A DNA stretch of 19,333 nucleotides from DATFRX01 sp035630615 (GCA_035630615.1 DASQKI010000042.1:1-19333); one strand, 5' to 3'. Positions 1 through 6,163 are shown, counted from the stretch's first letter. Translations and numbers: made by a program. The notes: generated by a model from the letters alone, not told the origin.

Positions 1-175
1 CCACGAGTCCGACCTCCTTGAGCACCTTGAGGTGCTGGGAGACGGCCGGCCGGCTGACCGGCAGCAGCGCGGCGAGCTGCCCCACCGGCTGCGGGCCCTC
101 GAGCAGCAGGTCCAGGATCGCCTGCCGTGTGGGGTCCCCCAACACCGTGAGAAGCGTCTTTGCGTTCGTAGCCAC
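1..175 (-). CDS. ArsR-family transcriptional regulator, N-terminal part (runs off window)
   Basis: The minus strand from the GTG at 175 reads MATNAKTLLTVLGDPTRQAI and then a winged helix-turn-helix whose recognition helix is RPAVSQHLKVLKEVGLV. This is the standard ArsR/SmtB start, with LGDPTRQ in helix 1. Only 58 residues are in the window, so the inducer-binding or partner domain is unseen. The visible part has no cysteine, so a metal sensor of the alpha-3 type is unlikely. The GTG is chosen because the frame opens there, and a TTGACA / TAACTT promoter places transcription start on or next to it, so the gene is probably leaderless. It is divergent from the broken NIPSNAP-like gene; regulators of this SdpR-like type often sit beside small alpha/beta-barrel proteins (known of the family). 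The family is clear; the ligand is unknown. Confidence 0.85.
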   Translation of the reverse strand, partial: MATNAKTLLTVLGDPTRQAILDLLLEGPQPVGQLAALLPVSRPAVSQHLKVLKEVGLV

Positions 176-212
176 TTACCGTAAGTTAGCACTAACGATA
201 AGCGCCTGTCAA
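175..212 (-). promoter_or_regulatory. promoter and inverted-repeat operator of the partial ArsR gene
   Basis: On the minus strand a perfect -35 TTGACA (212-207) is followed after 18 bases by TAACTT (188-183), which puts the start of transcription at about 175, on the GTG start codon. Between and over these boxes lies an imperfect inverted repeat, CTTAcc..GTTAG (175-189) facing CTAAC..TAAG (around 190-202). A repressor bound there would cover the -10 box and the start codon. The sequence shows the boxes and symmetry directly; autoregulation is inferred. Confidence 0.6.
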
Positions 213-396
213 CGGTCACTTTTTTGCGCCCAACCGTCTCGGAGCTAGTCGGATGGAGTCAGCGACGCCGGTACTGTGCACGCGTGGAGTTCTGGCAGGC
301 GGTGACCATCGGAGTGGTCACGGGCGGCCGATGCAGCCGTCGGTGGCGCGCGGACGAGTACAAGAGACCTGCGGCTGCGTTAACGGAGGAGAGCCT

Positions 397-711
397 ATGA
401 TCACCTGCGTCGTTGACTAAACCATCGATCCGGCGAAGATCAGTGAGTTCGAACGCTTCGCCCGACGATGGTTCGAGTTGGTGAACGAGCATGGTGGGAC
501 CCACCTCGGCTACTACCTACCCGCCGAGGGTGCCAGCGACAAGGCGTTGGCCTTGTTCAGCTTCCCCAGCCTCGCTGATTATGAGCAGTATCGGCAGCTC
601 TTCGGCCAGCATCCCGACTTCATCGCCGCAGACCGGATCCGGGACGACAGCGGTTGCGTCATCCGCTACGAGCGGACCTTTATGCGCCCGCTGCTCGCCG
701 ACAATCGTTAG
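397..711 (+). pseudogene. NIPSNAP-family protein interrupted by an in-frame TAA at codon 8
   Basis: A good ribosome site (GGAGGA, 384-389) precedes ATG 397. The frame reads MITCVVD, TAA (418-420), then TIDPAKISEFERFARRWFEL and continues open to 711. The whole reads as a NIPSNAP-family small alpha/beta-barrel protein of about 104 residues: MITC opening, GGTHLGYYLP, ALALFSFPSL and a C-terminal RYERTFMRPL. In this family the interrupted position is normally an aromatic residue, so a single-base change from TAC or TAT fits. No good start with a ribosome site lies after the TAA; the first candidate is TTG at 478, in frame but without a Shine-Dalgarno, and it would lose the first beta strand. It is therefore called a pseudogene, with sequencing error as the alternative. 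Confidence 0.75.
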
Positions 712-903
712 CCTTCTCCACGGCTCGCTCCGCCCACCGGACTTCACTCAAGCAGATACCCAAACGAGTGCGCGGATTGCGATTGCGCCGGCCACGTGCG
801 CTACGGACCTCAGATCAGGTCCGAGAACGCGTGCCGCCAAGCCATAGGGTGTGAGTGGCCATACGTCCGCTGATCTGCGACGACAGCGTCCAAAAGCCTT
901 CGC

Positions 904-948
904 TGGTCGGGCTGGCCGGATTCGAACCGGCGACCCCCTTAACCCCAG
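904..948 (-). other. tRNA-Pro(GGG) 3' half: attachment-site scar of an integrative element
   Basis: Read on the minus strand this is an exact tRNA 3' half. It has anticodon loop CTGGGGT (948-942, anticodon GGG), the 3' strand of the anticodon stem (941-937), a 5-base variable loop GGGTC, a T arm with stem GCCGG/CCGGC and loop TTCGAAT (931-915), acceptor 3' strand CAGCCCG, discriminator A and encoded CCA (906-904). The base just 5' of the loop no longer pairs: AACTA stands at 949-953 where TAAGG would be needed. So similarity to a tRNA stops exactly at the loop edge. That is the usual crossover region for tyrosine integrases using tRNA-Pro (pSAM2 is the known example). No integrase gene is visible nearby. 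In the 533 bases between 712 and 1244 I see no gene. Confidence 0.8.
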
Positions 949-1075
949 AACTATGCGTTACGCGCCACCTGCGAAAACAGCGTCAAGCGATGCTGAGAAC
1001 CGCCACTCGTGTTGCTATTTTCGCTCCATTCGCCCCAAGCCATGTCCACAACGTGTCCCCGCCATGTCCCCGGCC
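937..1075 (+). repeat. att-type repeat, copy A (tRNA-Pro core plus arm region)
   Basis: This begins with the tRNA-Pro anticodon-loop core CCTTAACCCCAG and continues with a segment related to 6164-6302. Shared blocks, in the same order and orientation, are ACCTGCGAAAACAGC, AGAACCG, TATTTTCGCTCCATTCGCCC and repeated TGTCCCC motifs. The TGTCCCC repeats resemble arm-type integrase sites, but that role is inferred. The tRNA half lies to the left of the core, so the element to which this arm belonged extended to the right, over the arsenic genes. Confidence 0.6.
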
Positions 1076-1244
1076 CGGGGCGAACGACGCACTCCCCGAG
1101 TAAGCCGCCTAGGCGTTGCGCTGATTCAATCGGACTCGAGTCACTTTCGCCCTATGAGAGCTCCGGGTCGAAGTCAGTTGGTCGAGTCCCGACGGTGTGG
1201 GAGTGCCCACTCTGATCGATGCCGGCCGTGGGTCGGGAAAGCTG

Positions 1245-1601
1245 CTATTCGTCGAGGTTGAGGGCGGCGGTGATGGACTCGATCGCGTTCTTGTCGACGG
1301 AGTAGAACGTCCAGCGGCCGCGCCGCTCGCCGTGGACGATGCCGGCGTCGGACATGCGTTGCAAGTGGTGCGTGACGGTCGGTTGACTGAGGCCGAGTGG
1401 GTCGACCAGGTCGCAGGTGCAGGCCTCGCCGTGCTCGGATACGAGCAGCATTGATAGCAGTCGGAGTCTGGTCGGGTCGGCGAGTGCTTTGAGTCGCTGG
1501 GCGAGGTCGGTGGCCTGTTCGGTGTCGAGTCGGCCGGCTCCGAGCGGTTCACAGCACGGTGTCGTCGTTGGATCGATGACGGGGAGGGTTCGTGTTGTCA
1601 C
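1245..1601 (-). CDS. arsR: ArsR-type arsenic-responsive repressor
   Basis: 118 residues with the ArsR fold: LKALADPTRLRLLSMLL, then the recognition helix GLSQPTVTHHLQRMSDAGIV and the wing GERRGRWTFYSVD. Cysteines stand at C16, C17, C61 and C63 (the second pair in EACTCDLVDPLG). A Cys-Cys pair at the N-terminus combined with a Cys at the start of the DNA-binding region is the arrangement known from Corynebacterium glutamicum ArsR, where they form the trivalent-arsenic site. The start is the GTG at 1601, with GGAG only two bases upstream; a few codons of uncertainty remain. It is divergent from the cadI/arsO genes, with the shared operator at 1623-1645 between them. It probably represses both directions until As(III) binds. 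Confidence 0.9.
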   Translation of the reverse strand: MTTRTLPVIDPTTTPCCEPLGAGRLDTEQATDLAQRLKALADPTRLRLLSMLLVSEHGEACTCDLVDPLGLSQPTVTHHLQRMSDAGIVHGERRGRWTFYSVDKNAIESITAALNLDE

Positions 1602-1622
1602 GTCTCCTATGGTGCCTCACAA

Positions 1623-1645
1623 ATTGATCGCCATCAATCATTGAT
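1623..1645. promoter_or_regulatory. ArsR operator between arsR and the cadI operon
   Basis: The sequence holds ATTGAT-cgcc-ATCAAT, a perfect palindrome (1623-1638), overlapping a second one, ATCAA-tca-TTGAT (1633-1645). ATCAA/TTGAT half-sites are the usual ArsR/SmtB binding pattern. A TATACG box at 1653-1658 could serve as -10 for the plus-strand genes. Two overlapping palindromes could allow two dimers or separate control of the two directions. Confidence 0.65.
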
Positions 1646-1718
1646 GTATCTCTATACGTGTGGCAGACTCGGCGGCGTACGACGCATAGACAGGTATCGA
1701 TTCAGACGAGGAGGCCGC

Positions 1719-1913
1719 ATGTTGACCGTCGATCCCCTGGCCTACGCGCGAAGTCGCCAGGCCGAGTCGACGAGGGCGGCAAACGCCGCCCGGCTGGCCC
1801 GGCTCGCCCGATCGGCGCCGCGTCAGGCGTCCCCCAACCATTGGCCAGGATCGCGCTGGCTCACCTCTCATCTCCAGCTCAGGCCGTCGCCGCCGGCGGC
1901 CTGTTGCTGCTGA
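1719..1913 (+). CDS. small basic protein with a C-terminal Cys-Cys-Cys, unknown function
   Basis: A 64-residue ORF starting at ATG 1719 after a strong ribosome site (GAGGAGG, 1708-1714). The protein starts MLTVDPLAYARSRQAESTRA, has an arginine/alanine-rich helix-like stretch to about residue 33, and ends PSPPAACCC. I do not recognise the family. It is the first ORF after the arsR operator and ends 17 bases before cadI, so it should be cotranscribed. The terminal Cys triplet suggests thiophilic metal binding, or a leader peptide whose translation affects cadI. Both are inference. It could also be a spurious ORF, though the ribosome site and placement argue otherwise. Confidence 0.5.
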   Translation: MLTVDPLAYARSRQAESTRAANAARLARLARSAPRQASPNHWPGSRWLTSHLQLRPSPPAACCC

Positions 1914-1930
1914 TCCGACAAGGAGACGAC

Positions 1931-2410
1931 ATGCCGACCGCATCCACCTGGACATCTCGGGTCCAGCTCGCCCTCAACGTCGACGACATCGACCAGGCCG
2001 TGGAGTTCTACTCAGCGCTGTTTGACACCAAGCCGGCCAAGCTGCGACCGGGTTATGCCAACTTCGCCATCGACCAGCCACCGCTCAAGCTGATCCTGTT
2101 CGAGAACCCCGGCAACGGTGGGTCGCTCAACCACCTGGGCGTCGAGGTGCCGACGACCGACGACGTCGACGCCACCCAACGCCGACTTTCCGAGCACGGC
2201 CTAGCGTCGGTCGACGAGCGGGACACGACCTGCTGTTATGCCAAGCAGGACAAGTTCTGGGTCGAGGGCGCTCCCGACAACGCACGCTGGGAGTTCTACA
2301 CCGTGCTGGCCGACGACCAAGCCGAGCTCGAAGGTCAGACGACATCGACCGGCGCGGCGTGCTGCACCGACGAGGCCACTGCCGCGAGCAGCGACGGATG
2401 CTGCGGATGA
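1931..2410 (+). CDS. cadI: CadI/ArsI-family glyoxalase-fold heavy-metal resistance protein
   Basis: 159 residues in the vicinal-oxygen-chelate (glyoxalase/bleomycin resistance) fold. RVQLALNVDDIDQAVEFYSA, GYANFAIDQPPLKLILFENP, NHLGVEV, TTCCYAKQDKFWV and WEFYTVLAD are nearly the mycobacterial CadI sequence. In ArsI C-As lyases the iron ligands are two His and a Glu, with an adjacent Cys pair holding trivalent organoarsenicals. Here C101-C102, H68 and E121 are kept, but the first His is Gln (Q12), as in CadI. That weakens a claim of C-As lyase activity. A C-terminal tail adds two more Cys pairs (C144-C145, C157-C158), probably for metal binding. The start follows AAGGAG (1919-1924). It is in an operon with the small ORF before it and the flavoprotein after it. 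Confidence 0.85.
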   Translation: MPTASTWTSRVQLALNVDDIDQAVEFYSALFDTKPAKLRPGYANFAIDQPPLKLILFENPGNGGSLNHLGVEVPTTDDVDATQRRLSEHGLASVDERDTTCCYAKQDKFWVEGAPDNARWEFYTVLADDQAELEGQTTSTGAACCTDEATAASSDGCCG

Positions 2411-2444
2411 GCGCGACGCCGCCCTTCCTGGCGCTGGATTCGTG

Positions 2445-3515
2445 ATGCACGACGCGGTCATCGTGGGCGGCGGCCAGTCCGGGTTGGCCGCCGCCCGGGC
2501 CCTGCATGGGCGTGGTCTTCAGCCGGTCGTCGTTGAGGCCGGACCGGAACCGGTCGGGTCCTGGCCGCTCTACTACGACAGCCTGGCCGCCTTCTCTCCG
2601 GTTGAGTACAGCTCGATGCCCGGCCTGCGATTTCCCGGCGAACCGGACCACTACCCGCACCGCGACGAGGTTGTCGACTACCTCCGCACCTATGCCGACC
2701 GGCTCGACGTCGACATCCGCACCAATACCCGCGTGACCTCGGTCGAAAACGACGGTGCCGGCGGCTTCCTGGTCCACACCACCGCCGGCGACGAGCTGCA
2801 GGCTGCTGCGGTGGTGGCCGCGAGCGGCTCGTTCGCCACCCCGCACCTTCCGGCGATCCCCGGGCGGGACGAGTTCGGCGGACGAGTGTTGCACGTGGCC
2901 GACTACCGCAACCCGAAGCCGCATACCGGCGAGACGATCGTGGTCGTCGGGGCCGGAAACTCCGCGGTCCAGGTCGGCTACGAGCTCGCCGACGTCGCCC
3001 GCGTCACGCTCGCCACCCGCCACCCGATCACCTTCGAGCCGCAACGCCGGGAGGGTCGCGACATCCACTACTGGCTCGCCGTCAGTGGCTTCGACGACCT
3101 CCCGCCGGAATGGCTGGCCCAGCTCGTGCCCACCACACTCGTGGTCGACTGCGGCGACTACCGCCACGCTCTCGAATCCGGCCGGCTCGCCCAGCGCCGC
3201 ATGTTCACCCGGTTCGACCGCGACGGCGTGGTCTGGGCCGACGGCACCACCGAAGCCGTCGACACCGTGCTGTTGGCCACCGGCTACCGGCCCAGCCTCG
3301 ACTACCTCCAACCCCTCGGCGGCGCGCTCGCCGACGGCATGCCCCTCCACAGCGGCGGCCTATCCACCACCCAGCGCGGCCTGGCCTATGTCGGGCTGGA
3401 GTTCCAACGCTCCTTCGCCTCCAACACGCTCCGCGGCGCCCACCGCGACGCCGACCACATCGCCGCACCACTCGCCGCCCACATCCGAGGCGCGGCCGCC
3501 ATGGTCGGCCTATAG
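2445..3515 (+). CDS. arsO: ArsO-like flavin-dependent monooxygenase (NAD(P)/FAD-binding)
   Basis: 356 residues. An N-terminal FAD-binding Rossmann motif AVIVGGGQSGLAAARAL lies at about residues 4-20, and a second nucleotide-binding motif VVVGAGNSAVQ at about 166-176. Before the second stands FGGRVLHVADY, matching the FxGxxxHxxxY/W fingerprint of Baeyer-Villiger-type and related flavoprotein monooxygenases. A C-terminal ATGY motif (TVLLATGYRP) closes the FAD domain. In ars operons such proteins are called ArsO; their substrate is not well settled, with organoarsenical or arsenite oxidation proposed. ATG 2445 directly follows a GTG in the same frame and lies 34 bases after the cadI stop, with no clear ribosome site, so translation may depend on cadI. 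The gene symbol is a family-level guess. Confidence 0.75.
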   Translation: MHDAVIVGGGQSGLAAARALHGRGLQPVVVEAGPEPVGSWPLYYDSLAAFSPVEYSSMPGLRFPGEPDHYPHRDEVVDYLRTYADRLDVDIRTNTRVTSVENDGAGGFLVHTTAGDELQAAAVVAASGSFATPHLPAIPGRDEFGGRVLHVADYRNPKPHTGETIVVVGAGNSAVQVGYELADVARVTLATRHPITFEPQRREGRDIHYWLAVSGFDDLPPEWLAQLVPTTLVVDCGDYRHALESGRLAQRRMFTRFDRDGVVWADGTTEAVDTVLLATGYRPSLDYLQPLGGALADGMPLHSGGLSTTQRGLAYVGLEFQRSFASNTLRGAHRDADHIAAPLAAHIRGAAAMVGL

Positions 3516-3546
3516 GCCGATCGATCCTGCCGTCCACGTGCGGCCA

Positions 3547-3565
3547 GCGCTCGTTCCGGGAGCGC
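3547..3565 (+). terminator. short stem-loop after the arsO-like gene
   Basis: GCGCTC, loop GTTCCGG, GAGCGC: a perfect 6-bp GC-rich hairpin 31 bases after the flavoprotein stop and just upstream of the next promoter. No T-run follows, as is common in actinobacteria. It could separate the cadI-arsO transcript from the fusion-arsC transcript. Confidence 0.4.
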
Positions 3566-3566
3566 G

Positions 3567-3605
3567 TTGACGCGGACCTCTTTGGTCAGTCATTATTGAG
3601 TCAAT
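3567..3605 (+). promoter_or_regulatory. leaderless promoter and operator of the ArsR-ArsC fusion gene
   Basis: TTGACG (3567-3572), an 18-base spacer and CATTAT (3591-3596) put transcription start at about 3603-3604, on the A of the ATG. No ribosome site is present. The perfect palindrome ATTGA-g-TCAAT (3595-3605) overlaps the -10 box and the start codon. The half-sites resemble ATTGAT/ATCAAT at 1623-1638, so cross-binding by the other ArsR is possible. Confidence 0.55.
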
Positions 3606-4302
3606 GGATGTTGAGAGGTCATCGAAGGTACGGTCGCGGGCGCGTGTGCATGCCGCGCTCGGTGAGCCGGCCCGACTGGCGATCGTGGACCGGCTCGTGG
3701 TCGGCGACGCGGCGCCCGTGGAGCTCGGCCACGAGCTGGGCATGGCGAGCAACCTGTTGGCGCACCACCTCAAGCTGCTCGAGGAGGCGGGGCTGCTTGA
3801 GAGGGTCCGCTCCGAGGGCGACCACCGACGCCGCTATCTGAGGCTGCGGCCCGATGCGTTGGACCATCTGGTGCCGGCCGTGCCCCTGACTGCGCCGCGG
3901 GTGATGTTCGTGTGCACCCACAACTCCGCGCGCTCCCAGCTCGCCGCTGCCCTTTGGGCACAACATAGCCGCGTCCCCGCCGCGTCGGCCGGTACCAAGC
4001 CCGCCGACCGCGTCCATCCGCTCGCCGTCGATGTCGCCCGTCGGCACCGACTCCCACTATCCCGACGGACCCAGACCGCGCACGTCGACGACATGCTCCA
4101 CGGCGACGACCTCGTCGTCGCCGTGTGCGATAACGCCCACGAAGAACTCGGTGACCGTGCACCCGACCGGCTGCACTGGTCAGTCCCCGACCCGGCCCGC
4201 GACCCCTCCGACGAGGTGTTCGACCAGGTCTTCCGCGACATCGCCGACCATGTCGACCGACTCGCACCAGCCGTCCGACACCCCGGAGATTCCGATGACT
4301 GA
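3604..4302 (+). CDS. ArsR-ArsC fusion: winged-helix regulator joined to a low-molecular-weight phosphatase-type arsenate reductase
   Basis: 232 residues. Residues about 10-90 are an ArsR-type winged helix (ALGEPARLAIVDRL; recognition helix MASNLLAHHLKLLEEAGLL). Residues about 98-225 are an LMW protein-tyrosine-phosphatase/ArsC domain with P-loop VCTHNSARSQ (C104 to R110, the CX5R motif) and the late acid motif VPDPARD (D196-P197). C175 sits about 71 residues after C104, roughly where thioredoxin-type ArsC has its first resolving Cys; no second resolving Cys follows. The regulator part contains no cysteine at all, so it cannot hold a classic ArsR As(III) site. The gene overlaps the following arsC by 8 bases (ATG inside its end), so both are one translational unit. 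Such fusions occur in actinobacteria. Any coupling between catalysis and DNA release is inference. Confidence 0.85.
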   Translation: MDVERSSKVRSRARVHAALGEPARLAIVDRLVVGDAAPVELGHELGMASNLLAHHLKLLEEAGLLERVRSEGDHRRRYLRLRPDALDHLVPAVPLTAPRVMFVCTHNSARSQLAAALWAQHSRVPAASAGTKPADRVHPLAVDVARRHRLPLSRRTQTAHVDDMLHGDDLVVAVCDNAHEELGDRAPDRLHWSVPDPARDPSDEVFDQVFRDIADHVDRLAPAVRHPGDSDD

Positions 4303-4951
4303 AACCCAAGACCACCGCGACCCAGACCTGAGCATCGACCAACAGCTCGCCCTGCGCAGCGCCGCCACCCACCTACAAGCCGAGTTCGCCGGGATCTTCG
4401 GCACCGAGACCATCGAGCGCTTCCTGCGCTCCAGTTATGACCAGTTCGCGACCGCCAACGCGATCCCCAACTTCCTCCCCTTACTGGCCGAACGGTTCGC
4501 GCGCCAGCGTTTACACGCACTCGCCCGCGTCGAAGGCCACCACGACGGCAAACCCGTCGTGTTGTTCCTGTGCGTGCACAACGCCGGCCGAAGCCAAATG
4601 GCACTCGGCTTCTTCCAACATCTGGCCGGCAACCAGGCCGTCGCCTGGTCCGGCGGCACCGAACCCGGGCCCGAGATCAACCCGGCAGCGATCGCCGCGA
4701 TGCGCGAACGGGGTATCGACATCACCGCCGAGTTCCCCAAACCCTGGACCGAAGAAATCATCCGCGCCGCCGACGTCGTCGTCACCATGGGCTGCGGCGA
4801 TTCCTGCCCGCTCTACCCCGGCAAGCGTTATCTCGACTGGGAGCTCGACGACCCCGCCGACAAGACCCTCGACGACGTCCGCCCCATCCGCGACGAGGTC
4901 GAACGCCGAGTCCGTCACCTTCTCGACGAACTCCATATCCTCGCTACCTAG
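4295..4951 (+). CDS. arsC: arsenate-mycothiol transferase / arsenate reductase, mycothiol type
   Basis: 218 residues. An N-terminal helical domain (about 12-80: LRSAATHLQAEFAGIFGTET ... FLPLLAERFARQRL) is the three-helix module found in front of many actinobacterial ArsC proteins. The catalytic domain starts at about 86 with P-loop CVHNAGRSQ (C93 to R99). TEPGPEINP, PKPWTEE, MGCGDSCPLYPGKRYLDW and the acid motif LDDPADK follow. Corynebacterial relatives join arsenate to mycothiol, and mycoredoxin then releases arsenite. C167 and C171 are extra cysteines of this subfamily. Start ATG 4295 overlaps the end of the fusion gene. The neighbouring genes (ArsM, CadI) take the arsenite onward, since no pump gene is here. 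Confidence 0.88.
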   Translation: MTETQDHRDPDLSIDQQLALRSAATHLQAEFAGIFGTETIERFLRSSYDQFATANAIPNFLPLLAERFARQRLHALARVEGHHDGKPVVLFLCVHNAGRSQMALGFFQHLAGNQAVAWSGGTEPGPEINPAAIAAMRERGIDITAEFPKPWTEEIIRAADVVVTMGCGDSCPLYPGKRYLDWELDDPADKTLDDVRPIRDEVERRVRHLLDELHILAT

Positions 4952-4985
4952 ATCACGGGAACTCGGACCGTCATCGCCGCACGGG

Positions 4986-5735
4986 TTATGCGGGCTTGGC
5001 GGCACGCACGATGGCCGAGGTCAGGCCGCCGCCGGCGTCGACGGTCGGTGTGATGCGGATGTTGGTGAAGCCGGTCGCCTCGAGAAGGTCGTGGTACTCG
5101 CGAGCGGTCAGCGTTCCGACCACACAGCCGACCTGCTGTTCGGCCGCTGCGCGCTGAGCAGGATCGAGGCCCTCGGCGGCGATGACGTCGCTGACCCCAA
5201 ATCTGCCGCCCGGCCTGAGGACGCGGTACGCCTCGGTGATCACCCGAGGCTTGTCGGTGGACAGGTTGATCACGCAGTTGGAGATGACCACGTCGACCCG
5301 CGCATCGTCCAACGGGAGGTCTTCGATGCGGCCTAGCAGGAACTCGACGTTGTCCACCCCGGCCTCGGCCGCGTGGGAACGTGCCAGCTCGACCATGTCC
5401 GTCGTGGCGTCCACACCGAACGCCTTGCCCGACGGACCGACCCGGCGGGCCGACAGCAAGACGTCGATCCCACCACCCGAACCGAGGTCAAGCACGGTCT
5501 CGCCGGGCTGCAAGTCCGCGACCGCGACCGGGTTGCCGCAGCCCAGGCTTGCGCGCACCGCACCGTCGGGCAGGACGTCGGTTTCGTCGTAGGCGACCGA
5601 GCCGAAGGAGCCGTCGGCGAACGCGTCCGGGTCGCAATCGACGGCGCCGCGGCCGTCCCGCACGGCGCGAGCCAGACCGCCGTACCGCTCGAGCACCTCT
5701 TCATGAGTCCGAACCTGATGCGAAACCTCGTTCAT
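4986..5735 (-). CDS. arsM: arsenite S-adenosylmethionine methyltransferase
   Basis: 249 residues of a class I SAM methyltransferase: GETVLDLGSGGGIDVLLSAR (about 78-97) is the SAM-binding glycine loop, GVDATTDMVELAR follows, and NCVINLSTDKPRV is the family signature. All four cysteines that bind or handle As(III) in ArsM proteins are present: C34 (VDCDP), C66 (SLGCGNP), C154 (SNCVINL) and C204 (VGCVVGTL). The last two are 50 apart, as in the algal enzyme. It converts arsenite stepwise to methylated, partly volatile products. ATG 5735 has a strong ribosome site (GAGGAGG) five bases upstream. It is 18 bases downstream of the arsR at 6083 and so cotranscribed with it; it runs convergent with arsC, the stops 34 bases apart. 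Confidence 0.93.
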   Translation of the reverse strand: MNEVSHQVRTHEEVLERYGGLARAVRDGRGAVDCDPDAFADGSFGSVAYDETDVLPDGAVRASLGCGNPVAVADLQPGETVLDLGSGGGIDVLLSARRVGPSGKAFGVDATTDMVELARSHAAEAGVDNVEFLLGRIEDLPLDDARVDVVISNCVINLSTDKPRVITEAYRVLRPGGRFGVSDVIAAEGLDPAQRAAAEQQVGCVVGTLTAREYHDLLEATGFTNIRITPTVDAGGGLTSAIVRAAKPA

Positions 5736-5753
5736 GACAACCTCCTCGACCCG

Positions 5754-6083
5754 TCAACGCCCGGGCACGGCGGGTACCGGTTTACCCATCACGACATCGG
5801 CCGCGGTTGGGAAGCACTCGACGCACTCGTCATTGATCCGATACCAGCTGGCCGTCCCGACGTGCTCCACCAAGACGAACCCGGATGCCGCCAGCACCTT
5901 CAAGTGCTGCGACACCGTGGACTGACCCACGTCGACCGCGGCCACGATCTGACCCACCGTCATCGCCTCCCCAGAACGCGCCAGCAGCGACACGATCTGG
6001 ATCCGGGTCCCATCAGCCAAAGCCTTGAACCACGACGCGTACTCACTCGCCGTCGCCCGCTCCAGCGGCCTTATCTCATTCAT
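5754..6083 (-). CDS. arsR: ArsR-family regulator of arsM
   Basis: 109 residues: FKALADGTRIQIVSLLA, recognition helix VGQSTVSQHLKVLAASGFV, wing HVGTASWYRIN, then a C-terminal ECVECFPTAADVV with C87 and C90. This C-terminal Cys pair differs from the N-terminal site of the regulator at 1245-1601, so the two repressors have separately evolved arsenic sites. The ATG at 6083 is preferred over the upstream GTG at 6119 because the family homology starts with MNEIRPLERA. No Shine-Dalgarno precedes it, and an inverted repeat lies directly over the ATG, suggesting a very short or absent leader. It leads a two-gene operon with arsM. Methylated trivalent arsenic is a possible inducer, by analogy with other arsM-linked regulators, but this is inference. 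Confidence 0.88.
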   Translation of the reverse strand: MNEIRPLERATASEYASWFKALADGTRIQIVSLLARSGEAMTVGQIVAAVDVGQSTVSQHLKVLAASGFVLVEHVGTASWYRINDECVECFPTAADVVMGKPVPAVPGR

Positions 6084-6097
6084 CGTTAATCGACGAT
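6082..6097 (-). promoter_or_regulatory. operator over the start of the arsM-linked arsR
   Basis: ATCGT-taatcg-ACGAT is a perfect 5-bp inverted repeat (6082-6097) that overlaps the ATG at 6083-6081. Its half-site differs from ATTGAT/ATCAAT at the other two ars operators, which fits a separate regulator specificity. I could not assign a clean -35/-10 pair here. Confidence 0.5.
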
Positions 6098-6163
6098 AGA
6101 CGATCAAGCCAATAAGCACAAGCGGTCAAACTGCCAGCTCAGTCAAGTGGGTTTGGGGACACG

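Noticed and set aside
259..504. Minus-strand ORF of 81 codons
   Set aside because: It overlaps the NIPSNAP-like frame, has no family features and no ribosome site; it is a shadow of the plus-strand gene.
904..948. Functional tRNA gene
   Set aside because: Only the 3' half exists; there is no D arm or 5' acceptor strand to the right of 948.
2127..3350. Long minus-strand ORF opposite the ArsO-like gene
   Set aside because: It is the antisense shadow of a clear flavoprotein; the valine/glycine-rich sequence is typical of GC-rich antisense frames.
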